Both the position numbers and the translations under genes were made by a program. Positions 32,283-43,665 of a DNA stretch of 64,000 bases are shown here, one piece after another (position 1 is the first letter of the stretch; each line of letters begins with the position of its first letter). The notes under the pieces were generated by a model. That model saw nothing but the letters and a program-made list of their open reading frames with translations, was not told where the DNA came from and searched no databases. Origin of the DNA: Whalleya microplaca (lineage: Eukaryota; Ascomycota; Sordariomycetes; Xylariales; Xylariaceae); NCBI GenBank assembly GCA_022497155.1, contig MU385757.1:310001-374000 (forward strand). Reading direction: 5' to 3'.

Positions 32283-34907
32283 TATTAAATAAAAAATATC
32301 TAAATATTTTTTTAACGTACCATTTACATAATACTAAAACGTTACGGGAGTACCCGTTAGGCCGAAAGGGGTTACGAGCTATTCGAATAGCCTAAAATAA
32401 ATACAAAAAGCCGTTTTCCATTCATCTTTCTCCCTAATTTTAATTTTATAAAAAGCCGACTTAACATTTACCTTAAAAAATTATTTTACTCCCGAAAAAA
32501 TTCTAAACGTTTTTTATATAAATAGAAACGGGTACCGATCCCGCTAAATAATATTATTTAATATTTTATAATTATAATAAAAACGGAATCTGCCGTTCGG
32601 TTTCCGGATAAAAAATATAAGGGCTTTTGCAAACAAGCTACTCGTACGGATATACCTTTTATTTAATAGCTTAATTAATATTTTCCGTAACGCTAACAAT
32701 TTTTCCCGGGATATATTATATAATAGCCTCTAAAAAGCAAGTAACTTTTTGCCCGCTTTATCGCGATTTAAGTTAATTTTATAATCGGCTCTTACGTAAT
32801 ACGGCAAAAAATCCTTGCCTTTTTTTTCCTCGAATAACTATTTTTAGCCCTCTAACTAAAAAAAGAGATTCTCTCAAACGTTAGTTTTTTTCTTAAACGC
32901 TAAAACCTTATTAATATCCGCTAATATAACAATAAATATAACCGTTTACTAAACTATTACTCGTTTTTCTAGCTTTCCTTACTTCCGAACTTTTTTTATT
33001 TCTCTTACGAAATATATCGCACTAATATAAAGCGCCTCCCGAACTTCGCAAACTTTTATAGTCTCTAAAAAATGTCCTTTTTTTTATACTCTTAAGTTTC
33101 CGGTAACTTTTATATATAACATATATTCGTACGCTATATATATTACCCGGTTACGCTTTATCTAAAGCTTCTTTAATATTATAAGATAATTTAAACCTAA
33201 TATAATATACGCAAATGTCTTTAACTTATATTTATTAAAATTAGCCTTTATATAAGTTATCTCGCGAATTATACCCGAAACGTTTAATCCCTTTTTGCGA
33301 GTAATTTTTTTTACCGTTCTTTCCCGGATAAATATACGCAACAACTTTAGGCGTTTTACTATATTTTCGCTAATAGTAATATAACATTTATATCTTAAAT
33401 CTATAAAAGTTTCTATATATAGTTATTAATTTAAATATATATCGATTATAAAAGATTTCTTATTTATAAGCTGCTCGGCTATATTAATTTTTTTTGCCGT
33501 TACCTTAAGCTTTTAAACGCGATTTTGCTTAAGAACTACTTATTTTCCTGCTCCTTTAGTATTTTTTCGGCTCTATTTTTTTTAAATTTATAGCCTGTTA
33601 TTACGTTAACTTTAATACGGGTAAATAGTTTTATAAAACGATAGGTATATTTTTTAAATAAATAGCCTTTTTTTTTATATCGTAAACATTTTCTGCATTT
33701 TATTCGAGCGTTTCGTTTTTCGTTTATTATTTACTTAGCCCGCTAGCTTCCTACCAGCGCAGCCATACCGGTTATTAACATATCGCCCTTATAATTAGTT
33801 TTAAAGCGATTAAAAGTAGGGGGTAATAGGCCCGGAAAGGGTAATCCACCCGGCGCAATCCCGTTTCTTAAACTATTCCCGCTATAATAAAATAGCAATC
33901 CCTTAAATCGGGTTATAATACCTATTATTTAGTAAACCTAATTTTAGTAAATATTCGGTAACACTATTAAAATTAACGCGTTCTTAAGTTTGTTGTTAAT
34001 TACTTTTTTAATAAGCATAAACTTCGCTTTATTATCTTATACATTACCCCCTACTTTTATTAATAATCGCTTAAAATTAATATAAAAAGATATAAAAGTC
34101 TAATTAACGGACTGGCGGCATTTATGTAATTTGCCTCCCGCTTTAATAGCTTTATTACAGTTTTTATAAACGTTCGATAAATATTAAAAAAAAAATGCTA
34201 GATTATATATTTTACCAGGTCTTTCTATAGTATAATATAACTTTATTACGCGTTATATATTATTCTCGAGCCGTTTATAAATGTTATATTATTTATTTTA
34301 GTCCTTTTTTATAAACTCCGTATTTTTTTAAAGCTTATATTTTATTAATATCTCCTATATAAAGTAGCGGCTACGTTTATCCCCGAATTTTTCGGGCTAT
34401 AATAATAGCTTGCGTTTAAATACCGGGGCTGCAGTAATTATTAAAACGGGTACTAAAGGTATTTAAGGGTTTTCTAGCTAAGGGTTTCTTAGCTAAAAGT
34501 TTATATCTATTTAAGCTAACTATCTTTAGGGTCTTTAGGGATTTCGAGGGTTTTATACGAGAGCACTTTTTATTATATTCGCGTTTTATATAATTAATAA
34601 GTCGAGATTCTCTTGTAGCTGTATTTTTAAAACCGCTTAGCGTCATAATAGTTTGTCTTATTATTTTTTTAGTTTTTATTTATAAGCCGTTCGTTCTAGT
34701 CGTTATTCCTCCAAATTATTTTTTAATACCGTTTCTAATATTATGTATGTTTATTTAAGGCGGGTATAAATCTGGTAGACCTAAATATTTAATGCTTTTA
34801 TATATCTCGCTAACGGTATCTCCGGATTGTCAGAAAATTGCTTTAAAATTTCTTCTGATATTTTAATCTGCTTTAACGCAGCTCGGGGGTTAGTAAGTTA
34901 GAAAATA

Positions 34908-35098
34908 TATAAAAAGCTATTACGCCAAAATGTAATTTTATAATACCAAATAAGTGTTTATTTTCTAACTAAAGAAAAAAAAAAAATCAAAAAGGTATAT
35001 CGATATAGCTTAAAAGCATTTATACTAACTCTCGAAAGCTGTGCTGCTATATCGGCTTATGATCGCCGATATTCCCCATTATAGCACAGCCCATTACA
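34908..35098 (-). repeat. 5' LTR of the minus-strand gypsy element
   Basis: Pair of the repeat at 27604-27794, same orientation, differing mainly by A/G and C/T changes. It ends ATTACA on the plus strand, next to unique GC-richer DNA at 35099. Confidence 0.88.
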
Positions 35099-36076
35099 CT
35101 TAACTCGGTTTCGCCGTTTGCAGCTCTTGTCCTATAACCTATGCCAACTTAGGGTTGTTGGATTTTTGGCGCCGACACCCGTCAACGAATAAGGTTGCGG
35201 GAAGCTGATCAAGACGATATGCTCCTCTGACGCGACGCGATCCTCGATCAAGCAGATGATACGCTATTCGACATATACATACGCGGAAAAGGCGGCCTGT
35301 GGCTACCTAACTGGACCACACCATTGACATCATGCCTGAAATATATACTACCGTTTGAGCCTGAAACTTCTCATCTCATTTACAAGTGATAAATATCCAG
35401 GCAGTCCAGGTGAGCGAAGACATGAGAGAGTCGCGTGTTGGTTGCCAAGCGAACAACACGTGCATATTTTCATGTTTTTATTAGTAAATAAACCGCCTGT
35501 TTCTTTAGAATAGGGCTAGGCCAGGCTGATATGCATAATTCAACATAACCGTGCCTAACTTTGGGCTTGAACCCCAGGGATTTATCAACTTGGAAGCTAA
35601 CTCTCTCAATTGAGTTTGAGTTTGAGTTTTCTCTCAACATTGATAACTCTACAAAAGACTGGCAGCTGACAAAGCCAGCCAACAATCTTTTCGTACATGT
35701 ACTACCTCAATCGACTGTTGATGGTGGTACAGACACAACAGCAACTGGAACTGACAGGCAAGACCCTGCAGTTGGCTGATGCGGGACACCATCTCAGAGC
35801 TCTGATTGGCCAGCAATATTTTCTAGCGGACCGCTTCACTATCAATAATGCCAAGACCGACGGACTTATGCTTACACTGTATAGCGCGGCCATCTATGCG
35901 TGGTTCATACAGTGCCAACTCACATCCCGGACACCCACTCGGACCCACTGACCACTCTCTTATCAGCTAACAATTTCCAGCAGTGGCATCATTGATACCA
36001 ATTGGCCGTCAAGCTTCAACCAAACCACAATTTACAAACCTCAACATTACAATCCACACCGCACCTTCTCGGAACC
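35099..36076 (+). promoter_or_regulatory. Region between the gypsy element and the H-protein gene
   Basis: About 1 kb of unique DNA with no supported gene; open frames near 35561-35951 are short and lack features. The last 150 bases are C/A-rich and are the likely leader and promoter of the gene at 36077. Confidence 0.4.
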
Positions 36077-36749
36077 ATGGCGTCAGTTATGCGATGCCTA
36101 CGGGCGACCCGACCGTCGATGCTCTCTCGACTCGCTCAGACCCCCTGCAGACGTAGCAATTGGCAACCCGCCTCGCTGCGAGCATTCTCTGCTTCACCGA
36201 TAAGTAAGCCCGTCTCCCATCCCACCACACCTCTCCGATGTCGCCTTGGCGGGATATAAAAACACATACTTCCATATATAAAAATACATACATATATACA
36301 TAACATAACATACGCATACATACTGACGCCGCCATTGTGGCAAAACAGGAGACATCCGAAAGTACACCAAGGACCACGAGTGGATCGACCTGAACGCGGA
36401 CAAGACGTCGGGCGTGATCGGGATCTCGGAGTACGCGGCGGAGGAGCTGGGCGACGTGGTGTACGTGGAGCTGCCCGAGGAGGGCAAGGAGGTGAGCGCG
36501 GGCGACGCCATCGGCGCCGTCGAGTCCGTCAAGAGCGCCGCCGACATCAACGCCCCCATCGCCTGCAAGGTCGTCGGCGTCAACATCGTGCTCGAGGAGA
36601 AGCCCGGCACCATCAACCAGGTCCCCGAGGACGACTCCCACGGCGGCGGCTGGATCGCCAAGGTCGAGGTCGGCGAGAAAGGCGCCGAGGACTTCGCCGC
36701 CCTCATGGACCTCGAAGAGTACAAGACCTTCACCGGCTCGGAACACTGA
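36077..36749 (+). CDS. GCV3: Glycine cleavage system H protein, mitochondrial
   Basis: Exons 36077-36203 and 36349-36749 give 175 residues. Residues 1-40 are an Arg/Ser-rich mitochondrial presequence (MASVMRCLRATRPSMLSRLA, ending RAFSAS). The mature protein has KYTKDHEWI, GISEYAAEELGDVVYVELPEEG and the lipoylation site ESVKSAAD with Lys104 as the lipoyl attachment residue, then the closing GGGWIAKVEV block. It carries the aminomethyl group between the P, T and L proteins in glycine breakdown, feeding one-carbon metabolism in the mitochondrial matrix. Exon 2 is strikingly GC-rich at third positions. It is convergent with the porphobilinogen deaminase gene. Confidence 0.96.
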
Positions 36750-37142
36750 GGCAATTCGTAGTGGGGTTCATGATAAGAGAAAGCGGGATACGCACTGTTA
36801 TCAGGGCTAGGGCTGATGAGTTGAGTTGTGGCGGCGGAGGCTGGGGAGGAGGAATTTTCCATTTCTATTATTATGACTACGTACCGGTGCATGAAGACAA
36901 AAGGTTCATTCAACAAAACGAGCGAGAAATCAGAGACACGGGCTCAACCTTGTATCATAAACTCGTGTGGGTTTTTATTAAGTCATGGCGAAAGCATCCG
37001 CAGTAAACATCTACTACATGAGTGGTGTGGCCCAGTAGCCAAGTTCTATAAAGCATTGCTCTCTCTCAAATTCAAATGCGCGCTTCCCCGCGTCCCCGTT
37101 CTAGATGCATTCCCTTTGCCATATATGATATGAGAGAGACAT
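36750..37142. other. Shared 3' region of two convergent genes
   Basis: Only 393 bases separate the two stop codons, so both 3' UTRs and polyadenylation sites must lie here and may overlap. No other feature is seen. Confidence 0.5.
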
Positions 37143-38207
37143 CTATGCCGGCACCCACGGCTCGGCCGTCGCTTTAGCTGCCTCCCGCTCCGCATTGAGG
37201 ACGTCGAGGATCTTCTGCGCGCCGTTGTCTCGTAATTGCTGCGCCACTCTCTTGCCGAACTCAACCGCCTCCTCCCGCGTCTTGATCTCCTCAACTTTCT
37301 CGGCGTCCGCCGCCTCCGTGCCCTCGACATTGACCACGGTCGCCGCCAACCGCAGCTTGTTGTCGCCCTCCCACTGCGTCTCGACACCGATGGGGATACT
37401 GCAGCCGCCTTCCAAGGTCCGCATGACGCTCCGCTCCGCCTCGCACGCCAGCATCGCATCCACGTCCTCAAGCGGCTTCAGCAGCTCCAGCGTCTTCGCA
37501 TCGTCCGCGCGCGCCTCGATGCCCAGCCCGCCCTGGCCGACCGCGTGCAGCATGCCGCCGCCCGCGGTGGCGGCCTCGAGGAACTGCGCGATGCGGTCGC
37601 GCTGGCCCATGCGCAGGAGCCCCGCCGCCGCCAGGATCAGCACGGCGTACTCGCCGTCCTCGGCGTCGAGCTTCTTCAACCTGGTATCGATGTTCCCGCG
37701 CATGTCCTGGAACCGCAGGTGCGGGTACCGCCGGCGGATCTGCGCCATGCGCCGCACGCTGCTGGTGCCGACGACGGCGCCGGGGGGCAGGTCGGCGAGT
37801 GCGCGGTAGCGGTCGCGCAGGCCGGCCTTGACGACGACGACGTCGCGGGGGTCCTCGCGCGGCGTCACGCACGCGAGCACGCAGCCGGCGGGCAGCCCCG
37901 TCGGCATGTCCTTGAGCGAGTGCACGATGAGGTCGAGGTCGCCGGCGACGAGCTCGGCCTCGAGCTCGTTCGTCCAGAGGCCCTTGCCGCCGAACTTGTA
38001 CAGCGCCGTGATCTTGTCCTTGTCCGCCTGCGAGTGCATCCCCTTGATCTCGAAGTTCACCGTCGGGTGCAGCTGGCGTAGCGCCGTGACCACGTAGTCG
38101 GCTTGCTTCAGCGCCAGCGCCGATTTCCGCGTCCCCACCCGCACCGTGGGCTGCGACGGCTGAGACGCCGAGGGCGTTATTACCGGGTGTGTTGCCTGCG
38201 TTGACAT
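37143..38207 (-). CDS. HEM3: Porphobilinogen deaminase (hydroxymethylbilane synthase)
   Basis: Intronless, 354 residues. Motifs in order: RVGTRKSALALKQ (23-35), VHSLKDMP (95-102), DPRDVVV (119-125), GTSSVRR (147-153), FQDMRGNIDTRLKKL (166-180), YAVLILAAAGLLRMG, and EGGCSIPIG with Cys269, the attachment site of the dipyrromethane cofactor. It condenses four porphobilinogen molecules to hydroxymethylbilane, the third step of heme synthesis, in the cytosol. The domains, length and catalytic Asp in SLKDMP are all normal. A 281-codon frame on the opposite strand (37236-38081) is a shadow created by the high GC content. Confidence 0.97.
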   Translation of the reverse strand: MSTQATHPVITPSASQPSQPTVRVGTRKSALALKQADYVVTALRQLHPTVNFEIKGMHSQADKDKITALYKFGGKGLWTNELEAELVAGDLDLIVHSLKDMPTGLPAGCVLACVTPREDPRDVVVVKAGLRDRYRALADLPPGAVVGTSSVRRMAQIRRRYPHLRFQDMRGNIDTRLKKLDAEDGEYAVLILAAAGLLRMGQRDRIAQFLEAATAGGGMLHAVGQGGLGIEARADDAKTLELLKPLEDVDAMLACEAERSVMRTLEGGCSIPIGVETQWEGDNKLRLAATVVNVEGTEAADAEKVEEIKTREEAVEFGKRVAQQLRDNGAQKILDVLNAEREAAKATAEPWVPA

Positions 38208-39682
38208 GGTGGTGGCGGCTTGGGGTGCTGGGGTGTGGGTATGAGTAGGCGATTAATTGGGTGGCGACGCCTGGATGTGAGAATAGAGATGCTTATTCTA
38301 GTGATACTTGACCTGTGTCTACTGTCGCCACAGTTCTCAATTGACCATAATACCACCTCACTGTTGTTGAAGGTAAGACAGACGTTCATAGAAATACCTC
38401 TTGACGATGGTGTAGGTAACTGTGTAGTAAGGTGAAGGAGGGGTCCCAGAATTGCTGCGAGTTTCTGCGAGTGCGGCAGTGCGGGGCATTTCCATCAGGT
38501 GGATCCCTGCTGCAGCTGCAAGTGCGATTCTCGGGACATGCCGCTGTCGAATTACAGCCGTCTCAGCCCCGATCGGAACTTGTTAGCGCTGTTCCTTGCA
38601 TACATGGGCTGCCTTACTGATGTACCCCCTCAGCCCCCTCCTCAAAGACCAACTTACCTTACTCATCACCCATCATACTTGCGGATCTTATTACTATTCA
38701 TCAGTTAGGGAGCTCAATATGCCATTCGGGGTCGACCGAGACTGTCTCATTCATTTCCCGAGGATCTCTCCTAACTCCCGAACGAGACATCCCCCGATGA
38801 ATGTGGTCTAGATGTCAATACGTTCCACAGGAACAAGATTTCTGTTGAGCAAATAGGATCATAATAGTTCCCTGTGTACAAGTGTAACTACTTTTTTCTC
38901 AGCTTCTTGAACACCATGGCTTCGTTCAGTACAAAGTGGTCACATTGTCTATAGCAACGCGTCATGCTTTCGACATCTAAGAATCCTATATGTTCGCTTA
39001 CATATATCTACATCTAAGTTTGTTCTTTGTGTATAGATCGATCCTATCGTGCGTTCCTCACTACGAATCTGCCTAGGTACGGTCCGTTCCTACTGACATG
39101 CAGGTACTCATCCATGTAAGATGCCGAACCTTGTGTAGATGGAAAATTTTGAGTTGAGTACCTATGTCGGTCCCGAACTCTATATGCTTGACAGATAGTA
39201 CTTGTATTACTTGGTTTATCAAATCGTAATAGACGGCAATTCAATTATATGGTAAGGTGGACTACGTTTCACCTCATCGTACTATTTTGTGTGGCTACGC
39301 GAATATGTAAGATCTGCTGCGGTATTCATCCGAAGAGCTCTCTACTGGGCTACAATCTCAGATCAAGGGGTCGGCATCGCCTCTCGCTTCCAGATCAAGC
39401 ATGAGGTCCTGTCACGAAAGCGTACTACGGAGACGCGTCGAGGTTGACTTGGCACTGAGTCTCCTCTGTCGCCTGTAATGATCACCGCTGTCGATAAGAG
39501 TTTTGCATATGTCACTCGAGACGACCATCTTGGGTTCGGCGGACTATAAAGACGTCATGAGCTGTTTACCCTTTCAGACAGAACGTGTAAGAAGGCACAG
39601 ATAACCTTCCCTACCCCCTAGGAAGATTATCACGCATACGCTTCAGCGACGCAGTTCTCGAATCTATACCAACTATTTCATC
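38208..39682. promoter_or_regulatory. Divergent intergenic region
   Basis: About 1.5 kb between HEM3 (minus) and a secreted-protein gene (plus), so it holds two promoters. Only short open frames occur. A TATA-like ACTATAAAGACG lies near 39542, about 140 bases before the ATG at 39683. Confidence 0.4.
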
Positions 39683-40248
39683 ATGAAGTTCTCTCTCACA
39701 CTCCTTCATTCTATCGTCCTGGCCAGCCCTTGCCTGGCATGGAGAGGGCCGCTCCCGCGTGCGGATACGACGGTTATCGTTATCCCGCCGCCTGGGTCAA
39801 CGCCAACTGGAACGCTTGTTTCGTCAGGCACCGTGACTCCCACTCCCCTGCCGCCCGTGACAATCTCTACCTCAGCGCTGCCTCCTAGCGGTAGCGGCTC
39901 CCCTGGAACTGGCATTGGCCCGAAGTGCGGCAAAGGGTACACTTACTGCGGCTACATGTTGACCTCCAACGGACACAGTATATCCTCTCGCTTACACCCC
40001 TGAAAAGTATTACCTGGCTAACAAACTTAGACTTTGCTCCAGCCGATGTCAGCAAGGCCTACTGCAACGGCCTCCAGGAACTCTGTACCAACGGCAAGCC
40101 CAAGACCGATATTTCTCATGCCGTCTTCGTTTGCATGGATGATCAGCCCTCGAGCGTCCAGCTTCTGTGTGCTTGCAGCGGCAAGTGCTTGAACGATGCG
40201 GAGAGCAACTTCATCGCGCATTGCGACAAGCCTTGCATCAACGATTAA
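39683..40248 (+). CDS. Small secreted cysteine-rich protein
   Basis: Exons 39683-39977 and 40031-40248 give 170 residues. Residues 1-19 are a signal peptide (MKFSLTLLHSIVLASPCLA). A Pro/Thr/Ser-rich linker (about 27-82) is likely O-glycosylated. The C-terminal domain starts at KCGKGYTYCGYML and holds about ten cysteines (AYCNGLQELC, FVCMD, LLCACSGKC, HCDKPC), giving up to five disulfides. The block CGxGYTYCGYML..GHNF..A..YC is a recurrent but unnamed fungal secreted domain that I recognise by pattern only. The intron splits the domain just after GH. Cell-wall or effector-like roles are possible; function is unknown. Confidence 0.85.
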
Positions 40249-40974
40249 GCGCCGGTACTCGTGTTCTGTATCTCGGATAGAAAAGTTGGGAGGTTGATTC
40301 AGGCGCTTTTCTGATACGGAGGTAGTGGTTGATTATTGAGTTGGGAACATGAGAAAGGCGGCTCGCGGTGATGTTGAAAGTCACTCGTTGATAGATATAT
40401 CTTGAATTCCCTTCTACCTTCTCATGGTATATCACGTTTTCAGAAAACAGCTTTAGTCCTTAGTATTTCTTATCAGGCATTAGTATCAGCAGACTGTTTG
40501 ACTAGTTGGAGAAGGGTACAGCAATGTAAAGGGGTATTTGACATTGCATGGGACGGTCTTCTCGCTTAATAAAATTTGTTATGAAATGGATTGCTTTCAC
40601 GTGTTTCCAGCCTGTTTAAACAGAAGAATTCAGACGTCAGCCATATAAATGACGATGGCTTAACAGCATTGTAAATTTCACATGTGTTCGATTAAAGTTA
40701 CCGATCCCACAACATTCCATCCGAACGCATTACGTATGAGCCCTGTTTGTATCAATCAAGGCTTTAAACCAAGAGTGAAATGATCGTATGTGAGATGCAT
40801 TTCAACCTAATCTACACGAGTGATAGTTTTCCTTCCCGCATTTATCATGACGGTCTAAGCTATCTATAAGTATTTTACATGCCAAAGAAAGTAAAATCTA
40901 ACGTCTAATAAAGGCACTTGTAGCCGTATACCCCTATATATCTAGTGCCCAGTTTTCTCGGACTATGTATTGGC
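40249..40974. other. Intergenic region between convergent genes
   Basis: About 725 bases, AT-rich, no open frame of note, two 3' ends. Nothing else is seen. Confidence 0.5.
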
Positions 40975-42090
40975 TCATTTATGATCAATAGCACTCGGTC
41001 CCACCCCAATATCGATGGTATACACATGCAGCGGCTTCACGATCTTGCTCGTGCCATTCTGAAACGGCACCCCCCTATTCAGCTGCACCGAGGGCAGCCA
41101 CAGCTTCCCGCTCGTATCGATCCACATGGCATCGATCCACAGCAGCCTCGGATCCTGCACGAACACGCTAATGGTCCCGTTCGGCGCGATGCGGTAGATC
41201 GTCTGGCGATCGACGTCGCTGCTCCAGATCGTCCCCTCCGCATCGACCGCCGTGCCCCCCGTATGCGGCGTCGGCGCGACCGGCTCGACGAACCCCCCCA
41301 GCGCCCCCGCCAGCGACACGTTAGCGAACGCGGCGTCCAGGTGTCGCGTCGCGATCCGCGATAGCCCGCCCGGCGGCGGCTGGTAGTACAGCCACGCGCC
41401 GTCCGGCGACACCTCCAGCTGGTCCGCGTGCACGTAGGCAAAACCCTGGCTCGGGTACGGCCCGTGCAGGTACGTGCCCTCGCCGGAGATGGGCACGGTG
41501 GCGGTGGTGGAGGGGTCGTCCTCGAGCACGCGCCGCGCGGCGCCGGTCGCGAGGTCGAGGACGATGAGCGCGGGGGCTCCGGCGTCCGTCAGGTACGCCT
41601 TCCCCGTCGCCGGGTTGAAGCGGATATCGTCGAGCAGGGAGGTCGAGCGCGTGGCGTTGCCCAGGTTGTACACCCGCTGGACTGCGTTGGTGGTTAGGTT
41701 CACCTGGACCACCTTGGGGCCCGAGGGGAGGACGGGCTGCCCGAAGCCCAGAGCGCCGACGTCGACGATCCAGAGCGCGCCGTCGGGGCCGATGCGCTGC
41801 GCGTTGATGTTCACGAAGTGCGTCGCTGGGTCCTTGGTCGCGGTGTAGCTGTTCCACTCTTCGTCTGGGAAGGCCGTGCCGGTTTGTGTTGAGTTATCCC
41901 ACTCGACCACGCCGGGTCCTGTCGAGTTGTCGACGCGGCAGTAAACGAGGAAAGTACGGCCGTCGGGTGTCGTTGATACCCCGTTGCTGGGTGTTTCGAG
42001 TGTCAGGGCAAGTTGGACCCGGGGGTCTTCGGGTACTGGGATAATGCTCCCTGCTGCCAAGCTGGCATATATGAGAAACGGCGATCGCAT
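40975..42090 (-). CDS. Secreted MRJP/yellow-type beta-propeller protein
   Basis: Intronless, 371 residues. The N-terminus (MRSPFLIYASLAAGSIIP) is a signal peptide. The body shows the six-bladed propeller pattern of the major royal jelly protein/yellow family: NGVSTTPDGRTFLVY, RIGPDGALWIVDVG, LLDDIRFNPATGKAYLTDAG, LEVSPDGAWLYY, GGTAVDAEGTIWSSDVDRQ and LLWIDAMWIDTSGKLWLP. Several NxT/S sites suggest N-glycosylation. Fungal members are secreted and mostly uncharacterised; yellow proteins in insects bind amines or affect melanin, but this cannot be carried over. The coding region is very GC-rich, which opens long antisense frames. It is divergent from the gene at 43036 in sequence context but on the same strand. 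Confidence 0.9.
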   Translation of the reverse strand: MRSPFLIYASLAAGSIIPVPEDPRVQLALTLETPSNGVSTTPDGRTFLVYCRVDNSTGPGVVEWDNSTQTGTAFPDEEWNSYTATKDPATHFVNINAQRIGPDGALWIVDVGALGFGQPVLPSGPKVVQVNLTTNAVQRVYNLGNATRSTSLLDDIRFNPATGKAYLTDAGAPALIVLDLATGAARRVLEDDPSTTATVPISGEGTYLHGPYPSQGFAYVHADQLEVSPDGAWLYYQPPPGGLSRIATRHLDAAFANVSLAGALGGFVEPVAPTPHTGGTAVDAEGTIWSSDVDRQTIYRIAPNGTISVFVQDPRLLWIDAMWIDTSGKLWLPSVQLNRGVPFQNGTSKIVKPLHVYTIDIGVGPSAIDHK

Positions 42091-43035
42091 TTTTTCCTTG
42101 TTCTATCCCTACAGAAGTTGAAAAGGAGAGTAGCTAGGAGAGTAGCTAGGAGAGAGAGAGGACGTGTCGAACAACATCGGACTCACGGCATTCAAATACT
42201 TCCAGTACATGAGTTATAAATGAGACATGAAATCTCATCCCATGCCTATTTGGAATGGATCATCCGCCCTATGATGACTACATATCGAATGACTAGCTCT
42301 TGTAAGTATCGGAAGCTCAATGCGAGCTTCTTGTCGGGTAGGAATTCGGTTCTCTTACGAGAGCAATGAGTTGCGTGCTCTCAAGACAGTATGACGTCGG
42401 ACATGTGTAAGCTTCACTAGCGCCAAGGGTCCCAGATAACTCTGCGTAATCTTGACAACTCCTTTTCGGTCTGATCTACTTCTGAACTCGGACCGTAAAG
42501 CTACAATCTGCGAAGGGTAGTATATATCACAACAATTAAATTTTATATAGGGTACGACACGACGAACACGAGGGGCTTGATAGCAGTAGCCTGAACATAA
42601 TATCCCTGGGCAATCCTTAAGCCAATAGTATGCCCTAGTTGTCAATATAGGACAAATTAATAAAGAGTATTGTGACTTGAAAAGTGCAAGGTGAAGCTCT
42701 AGGAAGGTAGCAAAGCCCCTTATAAAGTATACGGGTATAGGCGGTCGGTCATACGTAAGCCCGTACCACCCTCAGCCCTATAAGGCGTATCTTACCTAAA
42801 CACTAGGATATTAAAGCAGTTGTATATATGGATCAGATTTCTATTAATTTATAGATATAGTTCCACAGTTTCGTATTCGATAACTTTTGAAACATGTAAT
42901 ATACCCTGACTCCGAACCTATGCAGCTGATCCTTGTCTATGAATGCTTTAACCATGGCTTCCGTTCCACCATGCCGCCTTTTCCCGCTTCAGTTCCGCTC
43001 TCAGTAATCCATCCGTACGTAACTAAGACTGAAGA
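42091..43035. promoter_or_regulatory. Upstream region of the propeller gene
   Basis: About 945 bases. Just before the start is a short tandem repeat of GGAGAGTAGCTA (about 42125-42150) running into a GA run. No gene is supported; a 96-codon minus-strand frame (42355-42645) has no family features. Confidence 0.4.
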
Positions 43036-43665
43036 CTACGCCTCCACGCAATAAACCTCTTGCGCGAAATCATGCGTCCACTCGGAACCCTCGGGTAACT
43101 CATTCAGCTGCGCACAAATCGGCACGAAAGTCACCTCCACGCACCCCTCTGGCGTGCTCTCGCCCTCGTATACGAACTCCACCAAGGGCTTAGTCGTAGT
43201 AACCACCTGCCGCGTACAGACGGCGTACGTGCCCTTGACCGGCCCGCTCAGCGCCGGCGCCGCCTCCGTGCCGACATTCAGCCCCGCCGATCCCGCCCCC
43301 ACGTTGATGCCGACGGTGTGCTCGGGCGTGTTCTGGGGCGACTGGACCTGGATCCCGAAGGGATACGGGAGTCCGAGGTCGTTGAGCACTGTGGTCGTTT
43401 CTGTTACTGTGCCGTTCACGTAGAACGGCGTGTAGGTGTACTCTGGTGATTGAGGCCCTACGACGGCGGCGTTTTGTCCTGCGCCGACGCGGAACGGGGC
43501 TAGGTACTGTCCCGCGATGGACGGGTCGAGGTCCTTGCTTGGGTCGGCTAGCGAAAGTTGCAGGTGGAAGGCTAGTGACTTGGAGGCACGGGGTTCGTGT
43601 GGGACGGGGGATGCGGTTGTGAGGCCTAAGGCCAGTAGGGTGAGGAATGTTGGTGTTGTGAGCAT
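43036..43665 (-). CDS. Secreted protein, function unknown
   Basis: Intronless, 209 residues. The signal peptide is MLTTPTFLTLLALGLTTASP. The mature protein begins with SLAFHLQLSLADPSKDL, then a Gly/Val/Thr-rich central beta-type region with one NGT glycosylation site, and ends with a four-cysteine region (VCTR, GCVEV, ICAQ, YCVEA) probably making two disulfides. The pattern SxxFxLxxxLxDPSxDL near the start followed by a sandwich-like core is seen in many fungal secreted proteins of unknown function. ATG context and length are reasonable. Confidence 0.8.
   Translation of the reverse strand: MLTTPTFLTLLALGLTTASPVPHEPRASKSLAFHLQLSLADPSKDLDPSIAGQYLAPFRVGAGQNAAVVGPQSPEYTYTPFYVNGTVTETTTVLNDLGLPYPFGIQVQSPQNTPEHTVGINVGAGSAGLNVGTEAAPALSGPVKGTYAVCTRQVVTTTKPLVEFVYEGESTPEGCVEVTFVPICAQLNELPEGSEWTHDFAQEVYCVEA

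Larger units (their letters stand above)
27604..35098 (-). mobile_element. Ty3/gypsy retrotransposon, complete but inactivated (RIP-like)
   Basis: A 7,495-bp element bounded by two 191-bp direct repeats that align without gaps (offset 7,304). On the minus strand the order is LTR (35098-34908), gag region, reverse transcriptase with the remnant YIND box (about 32282-32082), integrase core (about 30910-30590, with the IDFIT..SN..HPETD order of the rve domain), about 2 kb of unassigned DNA, then LTR (27794-27604). Integrase after RT places it in Ty3/gypsy. Flanks CTTGA (27599-27603) and CTTAA (35099-35103) look like a 5-bp target duplication with one G-to-A change. The interior is very AT-rich with stops throughout, and LTR differences are largely transitions, as expected for RIP. 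No intact frame remains. Confidence 0.9.

Noticed and set aside
36087..36746. Minus-strand 219-codon frame
   Set aside because: Antisense of the GC-rich H-protein exon; crosses a well-supported gene.
37236..38081. Plus-strand 281-codon frame
   Set aside because: Antisense shadow of HEM3, rich in Arg/Ala/Gln/His, caused by GC-rich third positions.
41428..41857. Overlapping frames on both strands in the propeller gene
   Set aside because: Shadows of a GC-rich coding region; the 371-residue frame has the family motifs.
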